A stretch of 41,767 nucleotides of DNA from contig JAIJTS010000013.1 in NCBI GenBank assembly GCA_022732885.1, forward strand, positions 1 through 41,767, written 5' to 3'. The DNA comes from Atopobium sp. (GTDB lineage: Bacteria; Actinomycetota; Coriobacteriia; Coriobacteriales; Atopobiaceae). The notes beneath the pieces were generated by a model. It had not been told where the DNA came from and made no database searches. It saw nothing but the letters and a program-made list of their open reading frames with translations. The position numbers and the translations under genes were made by a program. Shown here piece after piece: positions 24,368-31,795 of the stretch (positions within the stretch are counted from its first letter, which is position 1; the number at the start of each line of letters is the position of its first letter).

Positions 24368-25726
24368 CTAATCTTCTTCAACGTTTTTATCAACAGTACC
24401 ATTAAGATCAAGAATTTTTTGTGCCTCATCTGAACTTTCAAGAGCGGTAACCGTTCTTAATTTACGGTTAATGACATTAGTCCTGGTAGTAAGAATCTTA
24501 TCAATGGTGGTTTCTGCAGTTCTAATCTGTTTCTGAGCTTTCTCAAGCTGAGCTTGATATGTCTCAAACTCCGTCTTAACCGCAGAGAGTACCTTTTGAA
24601 TCTCATCTGCATGCTTCTGAATAGCAACAGACTGAAATCCCATTTGAAGACTATTAAGAAGAGCCGCCATAGTGGAAGGTCCGCACACATTAACACGATA
24701 CTCTCTCTGCAGCTGCTCAAGAAGACCCGTCTGACTGACTACCTCTGCATAAAGTCCCTCAAAAGGAAGGAACAAAATAGCAAAGTTAGTTGTCTCTGGT
24801 GGAGCAATGTACTTTGAAGAAATATCTTTTGCTTCAGCTTTAATACGAATCTCTAGGCCCTTTTTAGCAGCAGCAATAGCTTCTTCATTACCTGCGTTGA
24901 TTGCATCCACTAAGTGCTCATAGGTATCCCCTGGAAACTTTGAGTCAATAGGAAGCCAAACAGTCTCCCCTGACTCTCCAGGCAACTTAACGGCAAACTC
25001 AACACGCTCAGAAGAGCCAGAAACAGTAGCAACATTTTCTTCATACTGCTCTGGAGAAAGAATGTCTCTAAGAATAGCTCCAAGCTGGATTTCTCCAACA
25101 ATTCCGCGAGTCTTAACGCCGGAAAGAACTTTCTTTAAATCTCCGACGCCCTCTGCAAGTCCACGCATTTCTCCCAAGCCTTGATGAACTTGCTCAAGTT
25201 GCGTAGATACACGCTGAAACGATTGAGTCATACGCTCATCAAGCGTCTTCTGGAGTTTCTCGTCAACAGTCTGACGCATGAGCTCAAGTTTTGCCTCGTT
25301 CTCTTTACGCATATCACCAAGCTGCTTATCAACAGTCTCTCTAACCTTGCCAAGCTGCTCAGTTGAGGCCTGAGAAGTTGTCTTCATGTTCTCATCAACG
25401 CGACGTTGAAAGGCATCAAAGCGAGCATCAAGCTGGGCAATACGCTCATCAGTCTGCTTTGTCTGAGCCTGTAGTGTAGTGGTAAGTTTCTGATCTACCA
25501 CTCCTCTAACCTGCTCAAGCTTAGTATCCATAAGTTGCTGCATAGCCGCCATATTATCCATAACACGACGGTCCAACTCTTGAGAGTTTCTTAGAAGCTC
25601 TGCAGATGATGATTGATTTTGCTCTTGAAGCGTCTTTACTTGCGAAAGCTTAGAAGAAAGCGTAACAAGGCTCACGATAAGTACAATAGCGACTACAACC
25701 AAAACAAACAGCACAAGCAAATCCAC
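24368..25726 (-). CDS. rmuC: DNA recombination protein RmuC family
   Basis: A 452-residue protein with one N-terminal membrane segment (residues 2-24), a long coiled coil (about 25-180, rich in Gln/Glu/Lys heptads), then the RmuC nuclease-like domain: LKKVLSGVKTRGIVGEIQLG, LSPEQYEENV, LPIDSKFPGDTYE and LPFEGLYAEVV. RmuC limits inversion at short repeats in E. coli and is thought to be an endonuclease of the PD-(D/E)xK class. It starts with GTG at 25726, with GGGGAG upstream. It is the last gene of a minus-strand group with htrA and the GlnR-like regulator. Confidence 0.94.
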   Translation of the reverse strand: MDLLVLFVLVVVAIVLIVSLVTLSSKLSQVKTLQEQNQSSSAELLRNSQELDRRVMDNMAAMQQLMDTKLEQVRGVVDQKLTTTLQAQTKQTDERIAQLDARFDAFQRRVDENMKTTSQASTEQLGKVRETVDKQLGDMRKENEAKLELMRQTVDEKLQKTLDERMTQSFQRVSTQLEQVHQGLGEMRGLAEGVGDLKKVLSGVKTRGIVGEIQLGAILRDILSPEQYEENVATVSGSSERVEFAVKLPGESGETVWLPIDSKFPGDTYEHLVDAINAGNEEAIAAAKKGLEIRIKAEAKDISSKYIAPPETTNFAILFLPFEGLYAEVVSQTGLLEQLQREYRVNVCGPSTMAALLNSLQMGFQSVAIQKHADEIQKVLSAVKTEFETYQAQLEKAQKQIRTAETTIDKILTTRTNVINRKLRTVTALESSDEAQKILDLNGTVDKNVEED

Positions 25727-25789
25727 AAGACTCCCCTAACTTATAACGCCGCAAATACATGCATCATGAGAGCTAATGCCAACTGTACA

Positions 25790-27205
25790 TTAACCAAAAA
25801 TACCGTAGATTACCTGAGCAATGCTGTTAGTAACGCTCTCAACAAAGTTCTCAAATGGATTATCAGAATTTACGTCTTTATCTCCATAAGGATCAGTGAA
25901 GTAATCCCAGAACTCCTGCCACCAATTTTGCTGACGATAGTACCTATAAGAATCATCATCTTCAGTACGATCTTGCTTATCGTCAGTATCGTTTGTATTG
26001 TTCTTGTTGTTCTTTTCTTTCTCTTTCTTAGAAGAAAGTGTTTCATCAGAGCCAAGCGTGACATTAATGGTGAGTCGGTCTTCTCCACGCATAATTTCTA
26101 CAGGAACCGTCTCTCCAATCTTGTGAGAACGAACCGCAATGATTGCCGCATCAGCAGAAATCACTCGGTCTCCGCCAATAGAAATAATGACGTCTCCCTT
26201 TTTAATACCAGCACCCTCTGCAGGACTGTCATCAAGAAGGCCTGCTACATAAGCGCCATAATCTACTGAAAGATTATTACGCTTTTCAACACGAGGAGTA
26301 ACCGTTTGCATGGATAGTCCGATGTAGGCATGCCTCACTTGCTGACCAGAAAGAATCTGATTGGCAATATCAATGGCATAGTTAACGGGAATTGCAAAAC
26401 CAATACCAGCAAACGACTTAGTGTCTGACGAGAACAGCGTACAAATACCCACAAGCTGGCCATTAGAATCAACAAGTGCTCCACCAGAGTTACCTGGGTT
26501 AATAGCAGCATCCACCTGAATGAGGTTGGCGTAAATAGTAGTTTCTCCGCCTTCTGTTTCAAGCATATCTCCACGAGAAAGAGCAGAAACGATACCTGCA
26601 GAAACAGAGTGATCAAGACCAAATGGACTACCAACGCTCATAACCCAACTACCAGGAGCCAAGTTATCGGAATTGCCCACCTCAATAGGGGTAACACTGT
26701 CTCCCTTTAGGTCTGCATGTAGAACAGCAAGATCGGAAGTAGGATCTGTACCCACAACGGTGCATTCATACTCTTTATCATTTACGGTGATAGAAAACGT
26801 ATCCATACCCTCAATAACATGATAGTTGGTAAGGATGTCTCCATTTGTATTTAAGATAACGCCAGAGCCTGTTGAACCAGATGAATCGCTAGTAGCCTTA
26901 ACAGAAACAACTGAAGGCAATACCTTAGCAGCAACTGTCTCTGCCGTCTTTGTACTGGTGGGCTCTGCTGCAGGATGAACCACTGCTGCTTGAGAAATGC
27001 CTGCCTGACCAGATACTGCAGGAAGCTTAGAAATTCCCTCTCCTAAAGCAATGGTAGGAACACAGGCAACAGCAAAAGCAATTACACAGGCTGTTCTTTT
27101 TACGCTTGAGCTTCTGAGCTTAGATATAAACCCATCATACTTAACTGACGAGAAACGCTTATAAACAGCGGAATCTGTGGTTAAACCATGTGCTTGGTTC
27201 TCCAT
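25790..27205 (-). CDS. HtrA/DegP-type serine protease with one PDZ domain
   Basis: A 471-residue membrane-anchored protease for misfolded envelope proteins. Residues 1-34 are cytoplasmic, 37-55 form the membrane anchor, and the trypsin-like domain has His129 (TNYHV), Asp158 (TSDLAV) and Ser240 (NPGNSGGAL). A PDZ domain spans about 293-385. After a very charged Lys/Asn/Asp linker (393-418) comes an aromatic tail containing NWWQEFWDYF, then a final amphipathic stretch. That tail is not part of ordinary HtrA proteins. The start is the ATG at 27205, preceded by AGGAGG. The promoter region contains an 18-bp element (27298-27315) also found before the dGTPase gene. Confidence 0.92.
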   Translation of the reverse strand: MENQAHGLTTDSAVYKRFSSVKYDGFISKLRSSSVKRTACVIAFAVACVPTIALGEGISKLPAVSGQAGISQAAVVHPAAEPTSTKTAETVAAKVLPSVVSVKATSDSSGSTGSGVILNTNGDILTNYHVIEGMDTFSITVNDKEYECTVVGTDPTSDLAVLHADLKGDSVTPIEVGNSDNLAPGSWVMSVGSPFGLDHSVSAGIVSALSRGDMLETEGGETTIYANLIQVDAAINPGNSGGALVDSNGQLVGICTLFSSDTKSFAGIGFAIPVNYAIDIANQILSGQQVRHAYIGLSMQTVTPRVEKRNNLSVDYGAYVAGLLDDSPAEGAGIKKGDVIISIGGDRVISADAAIIAVRSHKIGETVPVEIMRGEDRLTINVTLGSDETLSSKKEKEKNNKNNTNDTDDKQDRTEDDDSYRYYRQQNWWQEFWDYFTDPYGDKDVNSDNPFENFVESVTNSIAQVIYGIFG

Positions 27206-27397
27206 AGACATCCTCCTAACATCACTTTGATGCAAATGGCTAACGCAGGTAATTCTGCACTTAACATCATTTTTCAGTATATGTATTCTACCCGTTACAC
27301 CGGACAAAAATTCGTCTCTCGTTGTGGGAAACATTTCAGATATTGCACTGATAAATTTTGAGCGCACAGATTGCAATAAAAACTTTCTGGCCTGCGA

Positions 27398-28072
27398 TTA
27401 TGCTCTAAACAGATAACCTACGCCACGCACTGTCTCTAGATGAGCGGCTGCCTGAGGACCAATCTTTGAACGAACACGCCTTACATGTACGTCAACTGTT
27501 CTGGTACCACCACAGTATTCAAAGCCCCAAACGCGCTGCAAAAGAGCCTCACGCGAGTATGCACGGGACGGATGGGTTGCCAAGAATGACAGCAGCAAAT
27601 ACTCCATATACGTAAGATCAACTGGAGATTCATCGATATAAACCTGATACGTTGCCAGGTTAATCTTTATATTGTCAACAATGACTAAATCTCTTGAAGT
27701 ACTCTCGGTACCTGGCCATAAAAGAAGCGAGCACCTGAGGCTAAACTCCTGGATAGTTGCACTAGACAAAATAAAATCGCTCTTACCCTGAACAGGCAAA
27801 ACAAACTTAGAAAGATTATCAAGGTCAGCAACAAACAGGCGAGCAATTCCACCATTTTGTGCGGAATAATTCTCAACCGTGCTAATAACATCCTGAGAAA
27901 GGTCTTTTTGATCAAGAATAATCAGGTCAAAGGTATGACCAGAAGCTGCGGCCTGAGAAAATGAAGCTGCATTTGAAAGAGCAATAGAAACATCAATGAC
28001 ATGCGAAAGTTCACGCATACGTTCATGTAAGCGTGTTGTTGCAGATACAAGAAGAATATTCTTGTGATGCAT
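27398..28072 (-). CDS. Orphan GlnR-like winged-helix response regulator
   Basis: A 224-residue OmpR/PhoB-class regulator without a partner kinase nearby. The receiver domain is atypical: an Asp sits at the phosphorylation position (Asp54, in LIILDQKD), but the acidic pair near residues 9-10 is missing (the stretch reads LLVSATTR). The C-terminal winged helix (about 125-224) ends with RVWGFEYCGGTRTVDVHVRR, close to the actinobacterial nitrogen regulator GlnR. GlnR proteins act without classical phosphorylation. The presence of a GlnR-type box before the glutamine-synthetase-like gene at 33.1 kb supports this, but other orphan regulators look similar. Start: ATG at 28072 with AGGGGGAA. Confidence 0.75.
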   Translation of the reverse strand: MHHKNILLVSATTRLHERMRELSHVIDVSIALSNAASFSQAAASGHTFDLIILDQKDLSQDVISTVENYSAQNGGIARLFVADLDNLSKFVLPVQGKSDFILSSATIQEFSLRCSLLLWPGTESTSRDLVIVDNIKINLATYQVYIDESPVDLTYMEYLLLSFLATHPSRAYSREALLQRVWGFEYCGGTRTVDVHVRRVRSKIGPQAAAHLETVRGVGYLFRA

Positions 28073-28156
28073 CTATTCCCCCTAGAATAAACTTAATCTC
28101 ATCAAGGATACCACAAGCTGCTAATAAAGAGCAGATATACCTTATTATCTGCAATT

Positions 28157-28187
28157 AGGGCGAGAAGATTTTCTCGCCCTATTTTTT
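28157..28187 (+). terminator. Terminator-like hairpin built from two inverted GGCGAGAA octamers
   Basis: Arms AGGGCGAGAA (28157-28166) and TTCTCGCCCT (28171-28180) flank the loop GATT and are perfect complements. A T-run (28182-28187) follows on the plus strand only. It lies between the ABC operon end (28223) and the GlnR-like gene start (28072), both on the minus strand. Confidence 0.8.
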
Positions 28188-28222
28188 AAACATATAGAAA
28201 TTAGTTGCAAAAAGAATAGGTT

Positions 28223-29083
28223 TTACGCAATTGCGCCAATAAACTCAGCTGTTCGAGGGTTTTGCGGACTGTTGAAAATGACGTCAGGAGTCCCCTGCTC
28301 AACTACCACTCCACCTTCCATAAAGACCACGCGGTCTGCCACATCTTTTGCAAAGCCCATCTCGTGCGTTACCACAATCATGGTCATACCAGAGTTCTTT
28401 GCCAAATCACGCATAACATCCAAAACACCACGGACAAGCTCAGGGTCAAGCGCAGAAGTTGGCTCATCAAAAAGAAGTACGTTTGGGTGCATTGCCACAG
28501 CGCGAGCAATTGCTACTCGCTGCTGCTGTCCACCAGAGAGAGCTCCAGGCTTGAAGTCTGCCCTATCGGCAAGGCCAACAGCCTCAAGCTGCTTTAAAGC
28601 CTCCGCTTCTGCCTCTTCTTTTGACTTTCCTAGAACCTTAATCTGACCAATCATTACGTTCTCTTTGACCGTTAAATGACCAAACAGATTGAACTGTTGG
28701 AAGACCATTCCCACATCTCTACGAAGGGCGTTAACCTCGGCCTCGTTTGTGTCTGTAATCTCTTGATCTTCAATAAGAATATGACCTGCAGAAGGAGTTT
28801 CTAGCAAATTAATACAACGGAGCATGGTGGACTTACCAGAGCCTGAAGGACCAAGTACAACCACTACTTCACCTGGCCAAACAGTAAGATTTACATCATT
28901 CAAAACATGCGTTGTACCAAACGACTTATTAAGGTGCTCAATACGAACAATAGGATGCTCGCCTACCTCAAAAGCATGGTTAGTAAGGGGCTTATCATGC
29001 TCAAATGCCTCTTGTGCAGCAACTTCAGCGTCCAAGGCAGGATGCTCTGAGTTTGATTTCTTTTTGAAAGAAAAGAAAGACAT
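28223..29083 (-). CDS. Glutamine/polar amino-acid ABC transporter ATP-binding protein
   Basis: A 286-residue GlnQ-type ATPase. Walker A is VVLGPSGSGKSTMLRCI, the Q-loop is DVGMVFQQFNLFGH, the signature is ALSGGQQQRVAIARAV, Walker B is VLLFDEPTSALDPELV and the H-loop is VTHEMGFA. About 40 extra residues precede the ABC domain (FSFKKKSNSEHPALDAEVAA). The ATG at 29083 shares one base with the permease stop, so translation is coupled. It ends the operon of binding protein, permease and ATPase. Confidence 0.93.
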   Translation of the reverse strand: MSFFSFKKKSNSEHPALDAEVAAQEAFEHDKPLTNHAFEVGEHPIVRIEHLNKSFGTTHVLNDVNLTVWPGEVVVVLGPSGSGKSTMLRCINLLETPSAGHILIEDQEITDTNEAEVNALRRDVGMVFQQFNLFGHLTVKENVMIGQIKVLGKSKEEAEAEALKQLEAVGLADRADFKPGALSGGQQQRVAIARAVAMHPNVLLFDEPTSALDPELVRGVLDVMRDLAKNSGMTMIVVTHEMGFAKDVADRVVFMEGGVVVEQGTPDVIFNSPQNPRTAEFIGAIA

Positions 29084-30501
29084 TAGTTTTCCTCCTTAGA
29101 AGCAGCTTGAGTCTTACTTGCTGCGGCACTTGCTGTTTTACCTGTTTCTGACTGCTCCATGCGTTTCTCGATAGTGCCAACTACCTTAATAAGAGGCAGG
29201 GTAATTGCCAGATAGAACAGGGCGGCTGTCATGTACGGGGTCATGTTTCCCGTTGAGGTGGTGAGATTTTTAGCAAACATCATCAGCTCCATAACGCCTA
29301 CAGAAGAAAGCAACGAGGTATCTTTATAAGACGTAATAAAGTCGCTGGTAAGAGGTGGAATAACACGGCGAATAGTCTGAGGAATGATAATAAACGTCAT
29401 GGCCTGGAATCGATTCATGCCAAGAGAGCTTGCTGCCTCATACTGACCTTGTGGAATTGATTGAATGCCAGCGCGGAAGATCTCTGAAAGATATGCAGAA
29501 GAATTTACCGCAACCACAATAAAGCCAAGCAAATTGGTGTCCAAATTAATATTCAGCATGGGTAGACCAAAGAACAGAATATAGATCTGTAGGAAAAACG
29601 GAGTTCCGCGCAACAGATTGATGTATACCACCGCAAGTGCGCGCAAAAGCGGATTCTTGGAAATCTTAAGCAGTGCAAAGCCCATTCCCAGCACAATAGC
29701 CACGGGATAGGCACAAATTACAATTGCCAGACAAACCAGCCATCCAGGAAAGAGCATTACTGCTGAAGAAACGATTAACTGGGGCTTTAAAAACATACCC
29801 AAAAAGTGATTGGAATTCCACGCTTCAACCCAAGGTTGGGCATCAAGCCAATTCACCACAGCCTGAACAGGAGTATTAGAAATAATGGTAATTTCAGGAG
29901 AAGAAGCAAGCTTTTGAGTTCCCTGCTCAGTGGTGTAGGTTCCCTCTACAGTGTACGAACCGCCGTCAGCGGGAAACTTCATACTAGAAATCTCAACACG
30001 AATAAGCTTTTGAGCTTCTACGGGCGCTGCAAAAGAGATAACAACCTGCGTTCCTTGCACGCTTGTAGTTGCCTCGATCTTCTCGCGCGTAAGGCCTGAA
30101 AGAACAGTCACCTTAGTGGTTGCACGCTGCAGATCAGAGCCCTCAGGAAGCTGCAAAGTCAGCTGAGAAACCTGCTCATTCTCAACCGTTCCTTCCCAGG
30201 TCAAACGCGTTTCTTTACCCCCAATAACACCACTGCCCTCTGTCTGATTAGACTTAACCGTAGCCTTATTTGTGGTAAGAGCAAGCGCATTTTGCGCAGA
30301 AAATGCGCCCAGAAATGTAAAAAACAATCCACTCAAAAGAAGTGTGGCGAGAAATACTACAAGCAGAGAAAAGTTTGCGCGATAGCACTGACACGTAGGC
30401 TGAGCTGTATCGCGATCTGCCAATTCAGCCTTAAGACTTGCAGATGAGGCGCTTATAGCCGGCTGTTGTCCTGACATAGTTCTATGCAATAGCGCAATCA
30501 C
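29083..30501 (-). CDS. Amino-acid ABC permease with a large extracytoplasmic beta-rich domain
   Basis: A 472-residue HisMQ-type permease, roughly twice the usual length. A first membrane segment lies at about 44-68. Residues about 75-215 are predicted to be outside the membrane, are rich in Thr, Val and Ser and alternate like beta strands. The permease domain starts near 240, and its EAA loop reads FRAGIQSIPQGQYEAASSLG. Lactic-acid-bacteria GlnP proteins fuse a binding domain to the permease, but this insert does not look like a family 3 binding protein. I take the GTG at 30501, which has AAAGGGG six bases upstream; ATG at 30477 has no ribosome site. One GGCGAGAA copy (30346-30353). Confidence 0.85.
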   Translation of the reverse strand: MIALLHRTMSGQQPAISASSASLKAELADRDTAQPTCQCYRANFSLLVVFLATLLLSGLFFTFLGAFSAQNALALTTNKATVKSNQTEGSGVIGGKETRLTWEGTVENEQVSQLTLQLPEGSDLQRATTKVTVLSGLTREKIEATTSVQGTQVVISFAAPVEAQKLIRVEISSMKFPADGGSYTVEGTYTTEQGTQKLASSPEITIISNTPVQAVVNWLDAQPWVEAWNSNHFLGMFLKPQLIVSSAVMLFPGWLVCLAIVICAYPVAIVLGMGFALLKISKNPLLRALAVVYINLLRGTPFFLQIYILFFGLPMLNINLDTNLLGFIVVAVNSSAYLSEIFRAGIQSIPQGQYEAASSLGMNRFQAMTFIIIPQTIRRVIPPLTSDFITSYKDTSLLSSVGVMELMMFAKNLTTSTGNMTPYMTAALFYLAITLPLIKVVGTIEKRMEQSETGKTASAAASKTQAASKEEN

Positions 30502-30541
30502 ATGAAACCCCTTTAATGCTTAAAGTTTTACTTCTGATAAA

Positions 30542-30588
30542 AACAAAGGAGTGCTTGAAGCCAAATCTGACTTCAAACACTCTTTGTT
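30542..30588 (-). terminator. Attenuating terminator between binding-protein and permease genes
   Basis: An 18-bp imperfect stem (one bulge, one wobble) with arms around 30542-30560 and 30571-30588, followed on the minus strand by a TTTGTTTTTATC tract. It is 13 bases after the binding-protein stop at 30602 and would keep binding-protein mRNA in excess over the transporter. Confidence 0.75.
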
Positions 30589-30601
30589 GAGATGCCAGAG
30601 C

Positions 30602-31453
30602 TTAGATGTTAGAACCAAACCACTTAGTCTTAAGAGCGGCCATAGTGCCGTCTTTCTCCATATCTGCAAGGGCCTTGTTAATTGCTTCAGTCAGAGCAGG
30701 ATTGTCCTTGGAAACAGCAATACCATACTGCTCACCTGTTGGAATCTCCTTTGCAATTGTCAGATCAGAATAGGAAGTGCTAATTAGGTTTGAAGCAACG
30801 GGTAGGTCAATAACCATTGCGTTATATAGTCCAGTCTGAACTCCTGCCATTGCTGCGGCAACATCGTCTACAGAAACAACAGTTGCCTTTGGAAGGTTCT
30901 CCTTGACCCAATCCTCGCCGGAAGTACCTGTCTGAACAACAATCTTTTTAGAAGCGTCGTTGAGCGTCTGCTCGGTCTCAGTACTGCCGGATTTAACAAC
31001 CAGAGACTGATTGGAATCAAGGTAAGAGGTAGTAAAGTCTACCTCCTGAGAGCGCTCATCAGTGATAGTAATGGCCGCAATAGCAACGTCTGCCTTGCCG
31101 CCCTGCTTAATAGTTGGAACAAGCGTGTCAAACTTCTGGTTTGGCAAGTAAGAAACCTCAAGATTGAGCCTCTTTGCAATCTCAGTAATAAGGTCAACAT
31201 CAAAACCAACAGGAGAGGTTGAGCTGCCCTCAAGGTACTCAAAAGGCTGGAATCCCAGTTCTGCCGCAACGGTTAGATGGCCCTTAGAGACAAGCGTATA
31301 ATTTGAGTCCGACTTTGTGGTAGTACTTTGCTGGGTATTCTCTTGCTTATTAGCTGAGCAAGCAATAAGACCCACAAGTGCACAAACCATAAAAACAGCA
31401 GCTACACCCTCTAAGGCATTCTTTTTAACTGTTGCAACAAGTGACGATTTCAT
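30602..31453 (-). CDS. Glutamine/polar amino-acid substrate-binding lipoprotein
   Basis: A 283-residue family 3 binding protein. A signal peptide (residues 1-31) ends in the lipobox LIACSANK. The mature core has LTVAAELGFQPFEYLEGSS, VGFDVDLITEIAKRLNLEV and DVAIAAITITDERSQEVDFT, the last being the family signature. It is the first gene of a three-gene operon. Ligand is probably glutamine or another polar amino acid; a glutamine-synthetase-like gene lies just upstream. The ATG at 31453 follows GGAAGAGG; a perfect -10 TATAAT lies at 31500-31505, with no clear -35. Confidence 0.9.
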   Translation of the reverse strand: MKSSLVATVKKNALEGVAAVFMVCALVGLIACSANKQENTQQSTTTKSDSNYTLVSKGHLTVAAELGFQPFEYLEGSSTSPVGFDVDLITEIAKRLNLEVSYLPNQKFDTLVPTIKQGGKADVAIAAITITDERSQEVDFTTSYLDSNQSLVVKSGSTETEQTLNDASKKIVVQTGTSGEDWVKENLPKATVVSVDDVAAAMAGVQTGLYNAMVIDLPVASNLISTSYSDLTIAKEIPTGEQYGIAVSKDNPALTEAINKALADMEKDGTMAALKTKWFGSNI

Positions 31454-31730
31454 AATTACCTCTTCCTAAATAAATCTAAGTCGGAATTTATTGAAATGAA
31501 TTATAGGAAGCAAATATGAAAAATCTACTTATAATTTTCTCTCTTATTCTCTGTTTTATTGCATAAAAACAATTAGAAGAACTACTTTTATGTATAAATG
31601 AGTATCTTTTAGTCATTATATCCAATAAAGTGCAGGTAAAAGTAATTTTTTCAGTTCACAGAACAGTAACAATTTTAAAAAGATAGCTGAAAATAAATAA
31701 ATAATCTGCTTACCAATAGAGTTTTGACAA
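31454..31730. other. AT-rich intergenic region
   Basis: Apart from the -10 like TATAAT (31500-31505, minus) serving the binding-protein operon, I see only AT-rich sequence. An isolated GTTCAC and GTAAC pair near 31656-31672 resembles a fragment of a GlnR box but has wrong spacing. No open frame of note. Confidence 0.5.
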
Positions 31731-31761
31731 AACCCTGCTCTGAATAAATCAGAGCAGGGTT
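31731..31761 (-). terminator. Terminator of the glutamine-synthetase-like gene
   Basis: A perfect 13-bp inverted repeat (31731-31743 and 31749-31761, arm AACCCTGCTCTGA, loop ATAAA), 35 bases past the stop at 31796. The minus-strand run after it begins TTGTC. Confidence 0.85.
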
Positions 31762-31795
31762 CAAAGATAAATATAAATGCAACTAAAATAATTAC

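Noticed and set aside
25613..26269. Plus-strand open frame of 218 codons opposite rmuC and htrA
   Set aside because: Spans the ends of two well-supported minus-strand genes and shows no domain.
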